From: Cupriavidus sp.
GTDB taxonomy: Bacteria > Pseudomonadota > Gammaproteobacteria > Burkholderiales > Burkholderiaceae
Direction of reading: 5' to 3'
Assembly: GCA_031180665.1 (NCBI GenBank)
Contig: JAPSLP010000001.1
Location: forward strand, 62,001-126,000
DNA length: 64,000 nucleotides
The notes under the pieces are model-generated. The model did not search any database. It was given only the letters and a program-made list of their open reading frames with translations, and was not told where the DNA came from. The position numbers and the translations under genes are program-made. Below are positions 39,728 through 48,861 of this stretch, piece after piece; the stretch's first letter is position 1; each line of letters begins with the position of its first letter.

Positions 39728-41662
39728 ATGCTTGATTTCGTTCGCAACAACCGGCGCCTGATGCTTTTGCTGCTGCTGGTGCTGGTGTTTCCGTCGTTCG
39801 TGTTCTTCGGCGTGGAGAGCTATTCGCGCTTCATGGACAGCTCGCACGACGCCGCCAAGGTCGGTGGCCGCGCCATCACCCAACAGGAAGTCGATAACGT
39901 GCTGCGCGAGCAGTCGGAGCGGATGCGTCAGGTGCTGGGCGCCGCCTATGACCCGCGCCAGTTCGAAGGGCCCGAAGCGCGCAAGGCCGTGCTCGACCAG
40001 TTGATCCTGCAGCGCGTGGTCGCCGACGAAGTCAATCGCGAGCATCTGACCGTATCGAACGAGCGCCTGTACGAGGCCATCGTCGCCATCCCCGCGATCG
40101 CGCAGCTGCCGAAGAAGGCGGACGGCACGGTCGAGGACAAGGCCTACCTCGAACTGCTTGCCTCGCAGGGCATGACGCCCGAACAGTTCGACGCACGCAT
40201 GCGCTTCGACCTGGCGACGCAGCAGCTCGGCCAGTCGATCGGCGCGACGGCCTTCATGCCGAAGTCGCTGCTCGACCGCCTGATCGCCGTGCGCGACCAG
40301 CAGCGCGAGGTCCAGCCGCTGCTGCTGAAGGCCGCCGACTACGCCGCCAAGGTGTCGGCCGACGAGGCAGCCCTGAAGGCGTACTACGACAAGCATCGCC
40401 AGGCCTTCAGCGTGCCCGAGCAGGCCAAGGTCGAATACCTGGTGCTGTCTGCCGATGCGATGGCCGCCGGCATCAGCATCACGCCCGAGCAGCTCAAGTC
40501 CTACTACGACAGCAATATCGCGCGTTTCCGTACCGACGAGCAGCGCCGCGCCAGCCATATCCTGATCGCGGCGCCGAAGGACGCGCCTGCGGCCGAGCGC
40601 CAGGCCGCCAAGGACAAGGCGACCAAGCTGGTGGAAGCGCTGCGCAAGCATCCGGAGACCTTCGCCGATGTCGCGCGCAAGCAGTCGCAGGATCCGGGTT
40701 CCGCAGAGAAGGGCGGTGACCTGGGCTTCATGGGTCGTGGCGCGCTGGTCAAGCCGTTCGAGGATGCGATGTACGCGCTGCAGCCGAACCAGCTCAGCGA
40801 TGTGGTCGAGACCGACTACGGCTATCACATCATCAAGGTGACCGAGATCAAGCCGTCGCAGACGCGTCCGCTGGAGGAGGTCAAGACCGAGCTCGAAGCC
40901 GAACTGCGCAAGCAGCTCGCGGCCAAGCAGTTCACCGAGCAGGCCGATGCCTTCGGCAATACCGTCTATGAGCAGGCCGACAGCCTGAAGCCGGCCGCGG
41001 ACAAGTTCAAGCTGACGATCCAGACCGCCGACAACGTGACGCGCGCGCCGAACCCCGCGCTGGGCGCGAACAATCCGCTGAACAACGAGAAGGTGCTGAC
41101 CGCGCTGTTCAGCGACGACGCGCTCAAGAACAAGCGCAATACCGAAGCGATCCAGGTTGGTCCGGAAACCCTGGTGGCCGGCCGTGTGGTCGAGTATCGG
41201 CCGGCATCGGTGCAGCCGTTCGACGCGGTGCGCGACCAGGTCCGCGCCCGGTACGTTGCCGAGCAGGCCGCCGAGCTGGCGCGCAAGGATGGCGAAGCGC
41301 AGCTGGCCAAGCTCAAGCAGGGCGGTTCCGCCGACGGTTTCGGCGCCGCGGTCACGGTATCGCGGCAGCAACCGGCCGGCCTCGCACCGAAGGCGGTCGA
41401 GGCGGTGATGCGTGCCGATGCATCCAAGCTGCCGGCGATGGTCGGCGTCGATCTTGGCGCGCAGGGCTATGCCATCTATCGCATCGCCAAGGTTTCGCAG
41501 CCGGCGCAGGCCAATCCCGCGCAGCGCCAGGCCGAGGCCCAGCAACTGTCGCAACTGGCAGGCCAGAGCGAACTGGAAGCGTTCTTCGAGAGTCTGAAGG
41601 CGCGGTCGGAAGTCGAAGTCCTCAAGCCCGCGGCGCCGGCGGAATCGCAGCCGGCAGGCTGA
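39728..41662 (+). CDS. ppiD: Periplasmic folding chaperone PpiD (SurA_N/PPIC domains)
   Basis: This 644-residue membrane-anchored protein helps proteins emerging from the Sec translocon. It has one N-terminal helix (LMLLLLLVLVFPSFVFFGV, residues 12-30), a SurA_N-like chaperone region (ITQQEVDNVLREQ...), a parvulin domain near 260-370 (ASHILIAAPKDA, SQDPGSAEKGGDLGFMGRG, YGYHIIKV) and a C-terminal chaperone region. The usual neighbours lon and the tRNAs precede it. Enzymatic isomerase activity of PpiD is often weak, so a chaperone role is more likely. Confidence 0.93.
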   Translation: MLDFVRNNRRLMLLLLLVLVFPSFVFFGVESYSRFMDSSHDAAKVGGRAITQQEVDNVLREQSERMRQVLGAAYDPRQFEGPEARKAVLDQLILQRVVADEVNREHLTVSNERLYEAIVAIPAIAQLPKKADGTVEDKAYLELLASQGMTPEQFDARMRFDLATQQLGQSIGATAFMPKSLLDRLIAVRDQQREVQPLLLKAADYAAKVSADEAALKAYYDKHRQAFSVPEQAKVEYLVLSADAMAAGISITPEQLKSYYDSNIARFRTDEQRRASHILIAAPKDAPAAERQAAKDKATKLVEALRKHPETFADVARKQSQDPGSAEKGGDLGFMGRGALVKPFEDAMYALQPNQLSDVVETDYGYHIIKVTEIKPSQTRPLEEVKTELEAELRKQLAAKQFTEQADAFGNTVYEQADSLKPAADKFKLTIQTADNVTRAPNPALGANNPLNNEKVLTALFSDDALKNKRNTEAIQVGPETLVAGRVVEYRPASVQPFDAVRDQVRARYVAEQAAELARKDGEAQLAKLKQGGSADGFGAAVTVSRQQPAGLAPKAVEAVMRADASKLPAMVGVDLGAQGYAIYRIAKVSQPAQANPAQRQAEAQQLSQLAGQSELEAFFESLKARSEVEVLKPAAPAESQPAG

Positions 41663-41710
41663 TCGCGACGGACGCGGCCGCCCGTACAGGGCCGGGCCGC
41701 AGCCATGGAG

Positions 41711-41735
41711 AAGGGGCCCGCAGGGCCCCTTTTTC
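41711..41735 (+). terminator. Intrinsic terminator shared by ppiD and tesA
   Basis: AAGGGGCCC-GCA-GGGCCCCTTTTT lies between the convergent ppiD and tesA genes. The stem is flanked by As on one side and Ts on the other, so it can act in both directions. Confidence 0.9.
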
Positions 41736-41768
41736 ATGCGCCGGTGGCCAGTGCCGCCGGGCCGCCGT

Positions 41769-42476
41769 TCAACCGCGCCGTTGCTGCGCCTTGCCTTCCT
41801 CCGCGCTGCGCCGCTGCCGCTTGAGCAGCGGCTCCAGTTGCGGCCATACGGTGTCCAGCAGCGCCGGCTGGGCCTGCGCGGTCGGATGGATGCGGTCGTC
41901 CTGGAACCAGTCGGGCCGCGTCACCACCTTGTCGAGCAGGAAGGGCACCAGCGGCAGCTGATATTCCTTGGCCAGTTTCGGATACAGCGCGAAGAAGCGC
42001 TCGGTGTAGTCGGGCCCGTAGTTGGGCGGAATCCGCATGCCGATCAGCAGCACGCTGGCCTTGGCGGCCTTCGCGCTGGTGACGATCTGGCGCAGATTGG
42101 CCTCGGTACTCTGCAGCGGCAGGCCGCGCAACGCGTCGTTGGCGCCGAGTTCGACCACCACGACGGCGGGCCGATGGCGGGCCAGCAGATCGGGCAGGCG
42201 GGTCTTGCCGCCCACCGTGGTCTCGCCGCTGATGCTTGCATTGACGACGCTATAATCGAACCTCTCCGCGCGCAGGCGGTCTTCCAATAACTTGACCCAT
42301 CCTGCGCCGCGCGCGATGCCGTATTCCGCCGACAGGCTGTCGCCAAGCACCAGGATGGTGGGCGAGCGTTGCGCCAGCGCTGGCATCGCCGCCAGCGCCA
42401 GCAGTCCGCCCAGCACCAGGGCGCGCCAGCGTCCACCGATGTCCCGCCAGAAACCGTTCCGGAAACCCTTGCTCAT
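41769..42476 (-). CDS. tesA: SGNH esterase / multifunctional acyl-CoA thioesterase I
   Basis: This 235-residue exported lipolytic enzyme has a signal peptide (hydrophobic ALVLGGLLALAAMPALAQ) and the SGNH blocks GDSLSAEYG (Ser47), Gly in ISGETT, GANDALRG and the C-terminal DRIHPTAQAQ with catalytic Asp/His. The E. coli homologue hydrolyses acyl-CoA, esters and lysophospholipids in the periplasm. The start at 42476 overlaps, on opposite strands, the start of the ABC ATPase gene. An alternative ATG four codons upstream exists. The C-terminus (LLKRQRRSAEEGKAQQRRG) is basic. Confidence 0.9.
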   Translation of the reverse strand: MSKGFRNGFWRDIGGRWRALVLGGLLALAAMPALAQRSPTILVLGDSLSAEYGIARGAGWVKLLEDRLRAERFDYSVVNASISGETTVGGKTRLPDLLARHRPAVVVVELGANDALRGLPLQSTEANLRQIVTSAKAAKASVLLIGMRIPPNYGPDYTERFFALYPKLAKEYQLPLVPFLLDKVVTRPDWFQDDRIHPTAQAQPALLDTVWPQLEPLLKRQRRSAEEGKAQQRRG

Positions 42477-43173
42477 GTCCTCATCCATTCTTGCTGTCGA
42501 ATCCTTGGGAAAGACCGTGACGGACGCGACCGGTTCGCTGACGATTCTGCACGACGTGTCCTTCTCCGTCACGCCCGGCGAAACGCTGGCCATCGTCGGC
42601 GCCTCGGGTTCGGGCAAGTCGACGCTGCTCGGGCTGATGGCCGGGCTCGATCTGCCCAGCCGCGGCACCGTATCGCTGCACGGCCACGACCTGTTCGCGC
42701 TCGACGAGGACCAGCGCGCGGCGCTGCGCGGCCGGCATGTCGGCTTCGTGTTCCAGTCCTTCCAGCTGGTCGGCCATCTGACCGCGCTGGAGAACGTGAT
42801 GCTGCCGCTGGAGCTGCGCGGCGAGGCCGATGGCGTGCACGAGCGGGCCAAGGCGATGCTCGAACGGGTGGGCCTGGGGGCGCGCCTGTCGCACTATCCG
42901 CGCACGCTGTCGGGCGGCGAGCAGCAGCGCGTCGCGCTGGCCCGTGCCTTCGTCACGCGGCCCGATATCCTGTTCGCCGACGAGCCGACCGGCAGCCTCG
43001 ACACCGCGACCGGCGAAGCGGTGATCGCGCTGATGTTCGAACTGAATCGCGACGCCGGCTCGACGCTGGTGCTGGTCACGCACGACCGCTCGGTGGCGGC
43101 GCGCTGCGGGCGCATTCTGACCATCGAGGCAGGGAAGGTCGCCAGCGACGAGTGGATGGGCGCCGAGGTCTGA
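42475..43173 (+). CDS. ABC transporter ATP-binding protein (YbbA/LolD type)
   Basis: This 232-residue nucleotide-binding subunit has Walker [10 protein letters not shown] (42-50), Q-loop [12 protein letters not shown], signature [15 protein letters not shown] and Walker [13 protein letters not shown]. It belongs to the MacB/LolD/YbbA group. In E. coli ybbA is likewise divergent from tesA and followed by the permease gene ybbP; here no permease follows and the next gene, pgi, is convergent 21 bp away. The ATPase must either use a permease coded elsewhere or has lost it. The start overlaps the tesA start. Confidence 0.92.
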   Translation: MSSSILAVESLGKTVTDATGSLTILHDVSFSVTPGETLAIVGASGSGKSTLLGLMAGLDLPSRGTVSLHGHDLFALDEDQRAALRGRHVGFVFQSFQLVGHLTALENVMLPLELRGEADGVHERAKAMLERVGLGARLSHYPRTLSGGEQQRVALARAFVTRPDILFADEPTGSLDTATGEAVIALMFELNRDAGSTLVLVTHDRSVAARCGRILTIEAGKVASDEWMGAEV

Positions 43174-43194
43174 GCACGCGGACAGGGCGGGCCC

Positions 43195-44850
43195 TCAGCC
43201 TGCCCGGGCCAGCGCGTCCCTGGCACGCGCGATCAGCGCGCTGGTGGACGGGTCGTGCGGACCTTCGCCGCGTCCGTTCAGCTCGGCCTCGATCGGTCGC
43301 GCCAGCAGCTTGCCCAGTTCGACGCCCCACTGGTCGAACGAGTTGATATTCCAGATCGCGCCCATCACGAAGGTGCGGTGCTCGTACAGCGCGATCAGCG
43401 CGCCCAGCGCGCGCGGCGTGATGCCCTCGATCAGCAGCATATTGCTGGGGCGATTGCCCTCGAAACGCATATGCGCGATGCGCTCGGGCTCGACGATGCC
43501 GGCCGCGCGCAGTTCTTCCCCGGTCCGTCCGCGCATCAGCGCCTCGGCCTGCGCGAAGCAGTTGGCCAGCAGCTTGGCGTGATGGCCGGGCAGCGTGCGT
43601 GGCGCGGACAGCGGCGCGACGAAATCGACCGGCACGATCTGCGAGCCCTGGTGGATCAGCTGGAAATAGGCGTGTTGGCCATTGGTGCCGGCCGTACCCC
43701 AGACCACGGGCGACGTATCCACGCGCACCGCCTGGCCATCGCGCTGCACCGACTTGCCGTTGCTCTCCATCTCCAGCTGCTGCAGGAAGGCGGGAAACAA
43801 TTCCAGCGAGGTCGAGTACGGCGCCATGCAGCTGGTCGGCAGGCCGAACACATTGCGGTACCAGACGCCCAGCAGGCCGAGGATCACTGGCATGTTGCGG
43901 GCGAGCGGCGCGCTGCGGAAGTGCTCGTCCATCTCCCGGCCGCCGGCCAGCAATTCGGCGAAGGCTTCGAAGCCGAGCGCCAGCGTGATCGACAACCCGA
44001 CCGAGGACCACAGCGAGAAGCGGCCGCCGATCCAGTCCCAGAACTCGAACATATTGGCCGGATCGATGCCGAAGGCGCGCACCGCCTCCAGATTGGTCGA
44101 CACCGCGACGAAATGGCGCGCCAGCCCGCTCTCCGGCACACCGTGCGCGACGAACCATTGGCGCGTGCTGTTTGCGTTCGCCATCGTCTCGAGCGTGGTG
44201 AAGGTCTTCGAGCAGACGATCACCAGCGTGCGTTCGGGATCGAGCCTCGCCAGCGTCTCGGCCAGTTCGGTGCCGTCGACATTCGAGACGAAATGCACGC
44301 GGGGGCCCGAAGCCGCGCCACCGTCACCGCTGCCGTCGCCGGCAAGGTGCGCCAGCGCGCGGCACACCATGCGTGGCCCGAGGTCCGAGCCGCCGATGCC
44401 CAGGTTCACCACGTCGGTGATGGTCTTGCCGCTATGGCCTTTCCATTCGCCGCTGCGCACGCGCTGCGAGAAGCCCCGCATGCGCGCGAGCACATCCTGC
44501 ACGGCCGGCATCACCGGCTTGCCGTCGACCTGGAACGGAGCGTCCGGCGCGGCGCGCAGCGCCATATGCAGCGCGGCGCGGTCCTCGGTCGCATTGATAT
44601 GTTGGCCAGCGAACATGGCATCGCGCCGGGCGGGCACCCCGGCCTCTTCGGCGAGCTGGACCAGCAGGTCCATCGTCTCGGGCACGATGCGGTTCTTCGA
44701 GTAGTCCAGGAACAGGCCGGCCGCTTCCAGCGAGAACCGGTCGACCCGCTGGCTGGCGTCGGGCGCGGCAAACCAGTCGCGCATCCGCTGGTCGCGGATC
44801 GCTTGGTAGTGCTGCTGCAGACGTTGCCAGGCGGGAAGGTCAGTGGGCAT
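43195..44850 (-). CDS. pgi: Glucose-6-phosphate isomerase
   Basis: This 551-residue enzyme interconverts glucose 6-phosphate and fructose 6-phosphate. Family signatures are [14 protein letters not shown], the [14 protein letters not shown] and the SKTFTTLET phosphate loop, the [15 protein letters not shown] segment and the C-terminal [12 protein letters not shown]. The start at [11 protein letters not shown] (44850) agrees with family N-termini. It has its own promoter region containing a large perfect inverted repeat. Confidence 0.96.
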   Translation of the reverse strand: MPTDLPAWQRLQQHYQAIRDQRMRDWFAAPDASQRVDRFSLEAAGLFLDYSKNRIVPETMDLLVQLAEEAGVPARRDAMFAGQHINATEDRAALHMALRAAPDAPFQVDGKPVMPAVQDVLARMRGFSQRVRSGEWKGHSGKTITDVVNLGIGGSDLGPRMVCRALAHLAGDGSGDGGAASGPRVHFVSNVDGTELAETLARLDPERTLVIVCSKTFTTLETMANANSTRQWFVAHGVPESGLARHFVAVSTNLEAVRAFGIDPANMFEFWDWIGGRFSLWSSVGLSITLALGFEAFAELLAGGREMDEHFRSAPLARNMPVILGLLGVWYRNVFGLPTSCMAPYSTSLELFPAFLQQLEMESNGKSVQRDGQAVRVDTSPVVWGTAGTNGQHAYFQLIHQGSQIVPVDFVAPLSAPRTLPGHHAKLLANCFAQAEALMRGRTGEELRAAGIVEPERIAHMRFEGNRPSNMLLIEGITPRALGALIALYEHRTFVMGAIWNINSFDQWGVELGKLLARPIEAELNGRGEGPHDPSTSALIARARDALARAG

Positions 44851-44886
44851 TGCGAAATACGCGGAAAAGGATACGAGCGGACAAAG

Positions 44887-44922
44887 CGCAGAATGTGCCG
44901 AGTATAGCCTGCACATTCTGCG
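44887..44922 (-). promoter_or_regulatory. 12-bp-arm perfect inverted repeat over the pgi promoter
   Basis: CGCAGAATGTGC and GCACATTCTGCG are perfect inverted copies separated by 12 bp. On the minus strand the spacer contains TATACT, a strong -10 for pgi, about 50 bp before its ATG. This is the layout of a repressor operator. It might instead be a transcript-end hairpin for the upstream nnrD-DMT operon, but only CTTTG follows, so an operator is more likely. Confidence 0.6.
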
Positions 44923-44945
44923 AAAACTGTCAGACAACGCCGTAA

Positions 44946-45890
44946 TCAACGCGTTCCGCCGAGGCTCCTGGCCACCAGCCGCAATGCCGATTCGCCGCCC
45001 GCGACCCAGACGCCGCCGGCGCAGATCACCGCGATGCCCAGCGCCGTGGTCCAGTCCGGCAACTGGCCGAAGGCGAGAAAGCCGACCGTGGTGGCCGAGA
45101 TGATCTGCAGGTAGAGGAAGGGGCTCAGGAACGATGCGTCGGCGTACTGGAAGGCGCGGATCACGAAGTAGTGGCCGAGCGAACCGGTGATGCCGGCCGA
45201 CAGCAGCAGCGCGCATTGCAGCGGCGTCGGCATCGCCGTGAACCAGAAGAAGGGCACCAGCACCGTCGTGAGCGCGGCGCCGGTGATGCCGCTCCAGATC
45301 AGCGTGGTCATCGGCGCATCGTGGGCCGCCATGCGCCGCGTCAGCATCTGCAGCAGCGCGAACAGCAGCGCCGACGCAAGACCCAGCGCCACGCCGCCTG
45401 ACGTCAGCTCGCCGCCGGGGCGCACCACCACCAGCATGCCGGCAAAGCCGATCAGCACGCCGCTCCAGCGCATCAGGCGGGCGTGGCGGCCGGGACGTTC
45501 GCCAAGCAGCCAGGGCGAGAGCGCGACGACGAACAGCGGCGCGCAGAAGTTCAACGCGGTGGCCGTCGCCAACGGCATCAGCTTCAGCACCGAGAAGAAC
45601 ACCAGCGTCGAGGCCAGCATCAGTGCGCCGCGCATCCATTGCAGGCGCGGCTGGCCGGTGCGGACCTGGACCCGGAAGCGCGCCGGTCCGAGCAGCAGGA
45701 AGATGGCGACGACATGGCCGACGTAGCGTACCCACGCCACCGCCATGATCGGCAGGCCCTGCTGGGTCAGCGTCTTGCCGGTGGCATCGAGCAGCGTCAG
45801 GATCCATTGGCCCAGCACCAGCAGCGCGATGCCGGTCCACAGTTGCCGGCGGCTGGGCGCCGCGCCCTGTACCGGGATCGCGCCGCTCAT
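44946..45890 (-). CDS. EamA/DMT-family transporter
   Basis: This 314-residue inner-membrane protein has ten hydrophobic helices in two EamA repeats (first [19 protein letters not shown]..., second [20 protein letters not shown]...), a drug/metabolite exporter architecture. Substrates in the family range from amino acids to S-adenosylmethionine and pigments, and none can be chosen here. Its ATG overlaps the nnrD TGA by 4 nt, so it is coupled to a metabolite-repair gene. Confidence 0.88.
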   Translation of the reverse strand: MSGAIPVQGAAPSRRQLWTGIALLVLGQWILTLLDATGKTLTQQGLPIMAVAWVRYVGHVVAIFLLLGPARFRVQVRTGQPRLQWMRGALMLASTLVFFSVLKLMPLATATALNFCAPLFVVALSPWLLGERPGRHARLMRWSGVLIGFAGMLVVVRPGGELTSGGVALGLASALLFALLQMLTRRMAAHDAPMTTLIWSGITGAALTTVLVPFFWFTAMPTPLQCALLLSAGITGSLGHYFVIRAFQYADASFLSPFLYLQIISATTVGFLAFGQLPDWTTALGIAVICAGGVWVAGGESALRLVARSLGGTR

Positions 45891-47548
45891 CGCCGCGCCC
45901 CTGGCAGATTCAGCACGTTCAGCGCCTGCCGCGCCGCGCGGGGCAATTCGCCGGCCGTCAGCCCCGCCGGGCCTTCGCCGCCCGCCACCAGGCGATCGGC
46001 GGCGCGGCCGTGCAGCCAGACCGCGGCCAGCGCCGCAGGCTGCGCCGCCATGCCCTGCGCCAGCAGTGCGCCGATCATGCCGGCCAGCACGTCGCCGGTG
46101 CCGGCGGTGGCCAGGCCCGCGTTGCCGGTCGGATTGATCGCGACGGCTTGCTCGCCCGGACTGGCGATCACGGTGCCCGAGCCCTTGAGCACGACCACCG
46201 CTTGCCATTGCGTGGCCAGCGTGCGCGCGGCGCCGAGTCGATCGCGCTGGATCTGCGCCACGGTGCAGCCCATCAGCCACGCCGCTTCGAGCGGATGCGG
46301 CGTCAGTACCCTTGGCGCGGTGCCGGCCCGCGCCATCGCGGCCAATGCCGTGTCGGCAGCCAGCAGGTTCAGCGCATCGGCATCGAGCGCGATGGGCGTG
46401 CCGGACCGCAGCGCCGTCTCGAGCCATCGGCGCGCATTCTCGTCGGTACCCATGCCCGGGCCGGCCACCAGCGCCGACATCTCCGGCAACTGCAGCCGGT
46501 CGACGGGATGCAGCATCAGTTCGGGATGCACCGGATCGAACCGCGGCGCGGGATCGGCCAGAAAGCCGACATGCACCCGCCCGGCACCCAGATGCAGTGC
46601 GGCGCGCGCACCCAGCAGCGGCGCGCCGACCATGCCGATACTGCCGCCGATCACCGCCAGCGTGCCGAAGCTGCCCTTGTGGCTGGCATGTCGCCGGCCG
46701 GGAAGCGCCGCGGCGAACCGGGCCGGCGTATTGGCCCAGGCCGCCGCCGCGTCTTGCGGCGGATAGTCGAGGCCGAGCGGCGCGATATCGAGTTCGCCGG
46801 CGCAGTCGCGGCCGTCGAGCGTCAGCAGCCCGGGCTTGGCGGCGATGAAGGTCAGCGTTCGCGTCGCGCGCACCGCGGGCGCACCGGCGCCGGTATCGGC
46901 CGACAGGCCGCTCGGCACATCCAGTGCGAACACCGGCACGCCCTCGTCGGCCAGTACGCCGAGCCGCGCGATCCATTCGGCCAGAGCGCCGCTGGCGGGA
47001 CGATTCAGCCCGATACCCAGCAGCCCGTCCACCACGGCGACAAAACGCGGGGCCGTCGGCGGCCAGGGCGGCGCGGTCTGCGGCGAGGCGGCATCAGGCA
47101 TCAGCACCTGCAGCGGGACGCCGGCGTCGTTGGCCTGCTGCCACGCGCGCGCCGCGTCGGCGGGCAGGCGTGTGGGGTCGGCCAGCAGCCATGCCTGCAC
47201 CTCGCGGCCGGCCCGATGCAGGCACGTCGCCGCGACCAGCGCGTCGCCGCCGTTATTGCCGGGGCCGGCCAGCAACAGCAGCGGTCCGGCCGGTGCATGG
47301 GCGGTCAGCCAGGCGGCAGCGGCGGCACCGGCGCGGGCCATCAGCGTGAACGGCGACAGGCTGGCGTAGGCGGCCTGTTCGAGCCGGCGGATCGCGGCGC
47401 TGTCGAACAAGGGGACCGACGCGGTGCTGGCCGGATCGAAGCGCAGCCAGTCCGCGGTCACGGGGGGCCGGGCGGTTTCGGCCGCTTCGGAGGCTTGCGC
47501 GGTATCAGCGGCCGTCCCCGCAGCGGCAGGAGAGGAGAAGGGCGTCAT
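45887..47548 (-). CDS. nnrD: Bifunctional NAD(P)H-hydrate repair enzyme
   Basis: This 553-residue fusion repairs hydrated NAD(P)H. The N-terminal YjeF_N epimerase domain has [13 protein letters not shown] and the C-terminal dehydratase, of ribokinase fold, has [25 protein letters not shown] and the [20 protein letters not shown] segment with the catalytic Asp. The first ~50 residues are Ala-rich and poorly informative, so the start could be internal. It is the first gene of the nnrD-DMT pair. Confidence 0.93.
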   Translation of the reverse strand: MTPFSSPAAAGTAADTAQASEAAETARPPVTADWLRFDPASTASVPLFDSAAIRRLEQAAYASLSPFTLMARAGAAAAAWLTAHAPAGPLLLLAGPGNNGGDALVAATCLHRAGREVQAWLLADPTRLPADAARAWQQANDAGVPLQVLMPDAASPQTAPPWPPTAPRFVAVVDGLLGIGLNRPASGALAEWIARLGVLADEGVPVFALDVPSGLSADTGAGAPAVRATRTLTFIAAKPGLLTLDGRDCAGELDIAPLGLDYPPQDAAAAWANTPARFAAALPGRRHASHKGSFGTLAVIGGSIGMVGAPLLGARAALHLGAGRVHVGFLADPAPRFDPVHPELMLHPVDRLQLPEMSALVAGPGMGTDENARRWLETALRSGTPIALDADALNLLAADTALAAMARAGTAPRVLTPHPLEAAWLMGCTVAQIQRDRLGAARTLATQWQAVVVLKGSGTVIASPGEQAVAINPTGNAGLATAGTGDVLAGMIGALLAQGMAAQPAALAAVWLHGRAADRLVAGGEGPAGLTAGELPRAARQALNVLNLPGARR

Positions 47549-47581
47549 CGGCGCATTATCGCAGCGCCACCGGCAAGCGGC

Positions 47582-48856
47582 TCATCGCCGCGGACCGAGC
47601 CCGTAGCGGTCCGGCGTCAGCCCTTCCAGGTCGATCTCGGCCGGCGCGCCGGACACCTGCGCGGCGAGCAGCTTGCCCGAGCCGCAGGCCATCGCCCAGC
47701 CGGTGGAACCATGGCCGAGATTGAGGAACAGCCCCGGCACGGCAGTGGCCCCGATCAGCGGCGGTCCGTCCGGCAGCATCGGCCGGGCGCCGGTCCACAG
47801 CGACGCTTCGCCGTAGTTGGCGGCCCCCGGGAACCAGTCGCGGCCGACCTTGAGCAGCGTGCGCACGGCGGCCTGGCGTAGCTCCAGCGTGCGCGAGCCG
47901 AGCTCCGCGGTGCCGGCCAGCCGGATGCGATTGCCCATGCGGGTGATCGCGACCTTGTACGACTCGTCCATCAGCGCCGCCAGCGGCGCCTGCAGGGCAT
48001 CCCGAACGGGTACCGTCGCCGAATAGCCCTTGACCGGATAGAGCGGCACGCGCAAGCCGAGTGGGCGCAGCAGCGCGGCACTGGCGACGCCGGCGGCCAC
48101 CACGACGTGCTGCGCACGCAAGATCGAGTCCCCTCCCTGGCGCCGTACGGAGACGGACAGCGTGCCGGCACGCGGCGCCGCGATGCCATCAACGGTGGTG
48201 TCCATCAGGAACCGCACGCCGGCCGCTTCGGCGAACTGCCGCAGCCGGCGCGTGAACATCGGGCAATTGCCCGATTCGTCCTCGGGCAGATGCAGCCCGC
48301 CGGCCAGCGCGGTATCCGGAGCAAGGCCGGGCTCCAGGCGCCGGCATTCGGCGGCATCGATCAGCCGATGGGGCACCGCGTTCTCGCGCAGCAGTGCCAG
48401 CGCGGGTTGGGCCATATCGAGATCGCCTTCGCCGCGAAACAGCTGCAGATAGCCCCGGGATTGCTCATAGTCGATCTGCATCTGGTCGCGCAGCTGATGC
48501 AGGCAGGCCCGGCTGTAGAAGGCCAGCCGCTGCATGCGCAGCTTGTTGACGCGGTAGCGTTCGAGCCGGCATTCGCCGAGCCAGCGTGCAATCCAGCGCC
48601 ACATCGCGGGATCGGCGCTGGGTCGGAACACCACCGGCGAGGTGCTGGCGAAGAGGGTGCGCAGCACCTTGGCCGGCATCCCCGGGGCGGCCCACGGGGT
48701 CACGTAGCCTGGCGCGATCACGCCGGCGTTGCCGAAGCTGGTCTCCTGCGCGGGAGAGGCGCGCCGGTCCAGTACCGTGACCTCGAAGCCGGCCTCGCGC
48801 AGATACCAGGCCGAGCACACGCCGATCACGCCGGCCCCGATCACGATCGCATGCAT
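47582..48856 (-). CDS. FAD-dependent D-amino acid dehydrogenase-like protein
   Basis: This 424-residue oxidoreductase of the DadA group has the dinucleotide motif IVIGAGVIGVCSAWYLREAG at its N-terminus, SFGNAGVIAPGYVTPWAAPG, and the C-terminal GLFLNLGHGSTGWAMACGSG. DadA oxidises D-amino acids to 2-oxo acids, passing electrons to the respiratory chain. It starts [10 protein letters not shown], 5 bp after the dctM stop, so it belongs to the TRAP operon and probably oxidises a compound brought in by that transporter. Substrate unknown. Confidence 0.88.
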   Translation of the reverse strand: MHAIVIGAGVIGVCSAWYLREAGFEVTVLDRRASPAQETSFGNAGVIAPGYVTPWAAPGMPAKVLRTLFASTSPVVFRPSADPAMWRWIARWLGECRLERYRVNKLRMQRLAFYSRACLHQLRDQMQIDYEQSRGYLQLFRGEGDLDMAQPALALLRENAVPHRLIDAAECRRLEPGLAPDTALAGGLHLPEDESGNCPMFTRRLRQFAEAAGVRFLMDTTVDGIAAPRAGTLSVSVRRQGGDSILRAQHVVVAAGVASAALLRPLGLRVPLYPVKGYSATVPVRDALQAPLAALMDESYKVAITRMGNRIRLAGTAELGSRTLELRQAAVRTLLKVGRDWFPGAANYGEASLWTGARPMLPDGPPLIGATAVPGLFLNLGHGSTGWAMACGSGKLLAAQVSGAPAEIDLEGLTPDRYGLGPRR

Positions 48857-48861
48857 GGGGG

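Noticed and set aside
42251..42256. Perfect TATAAT inside tesA as a certain promoter
   Set aside because: There is no -35 at proper distance and no extended -10, so it is mentioned only as a possibility for the ABC gene.
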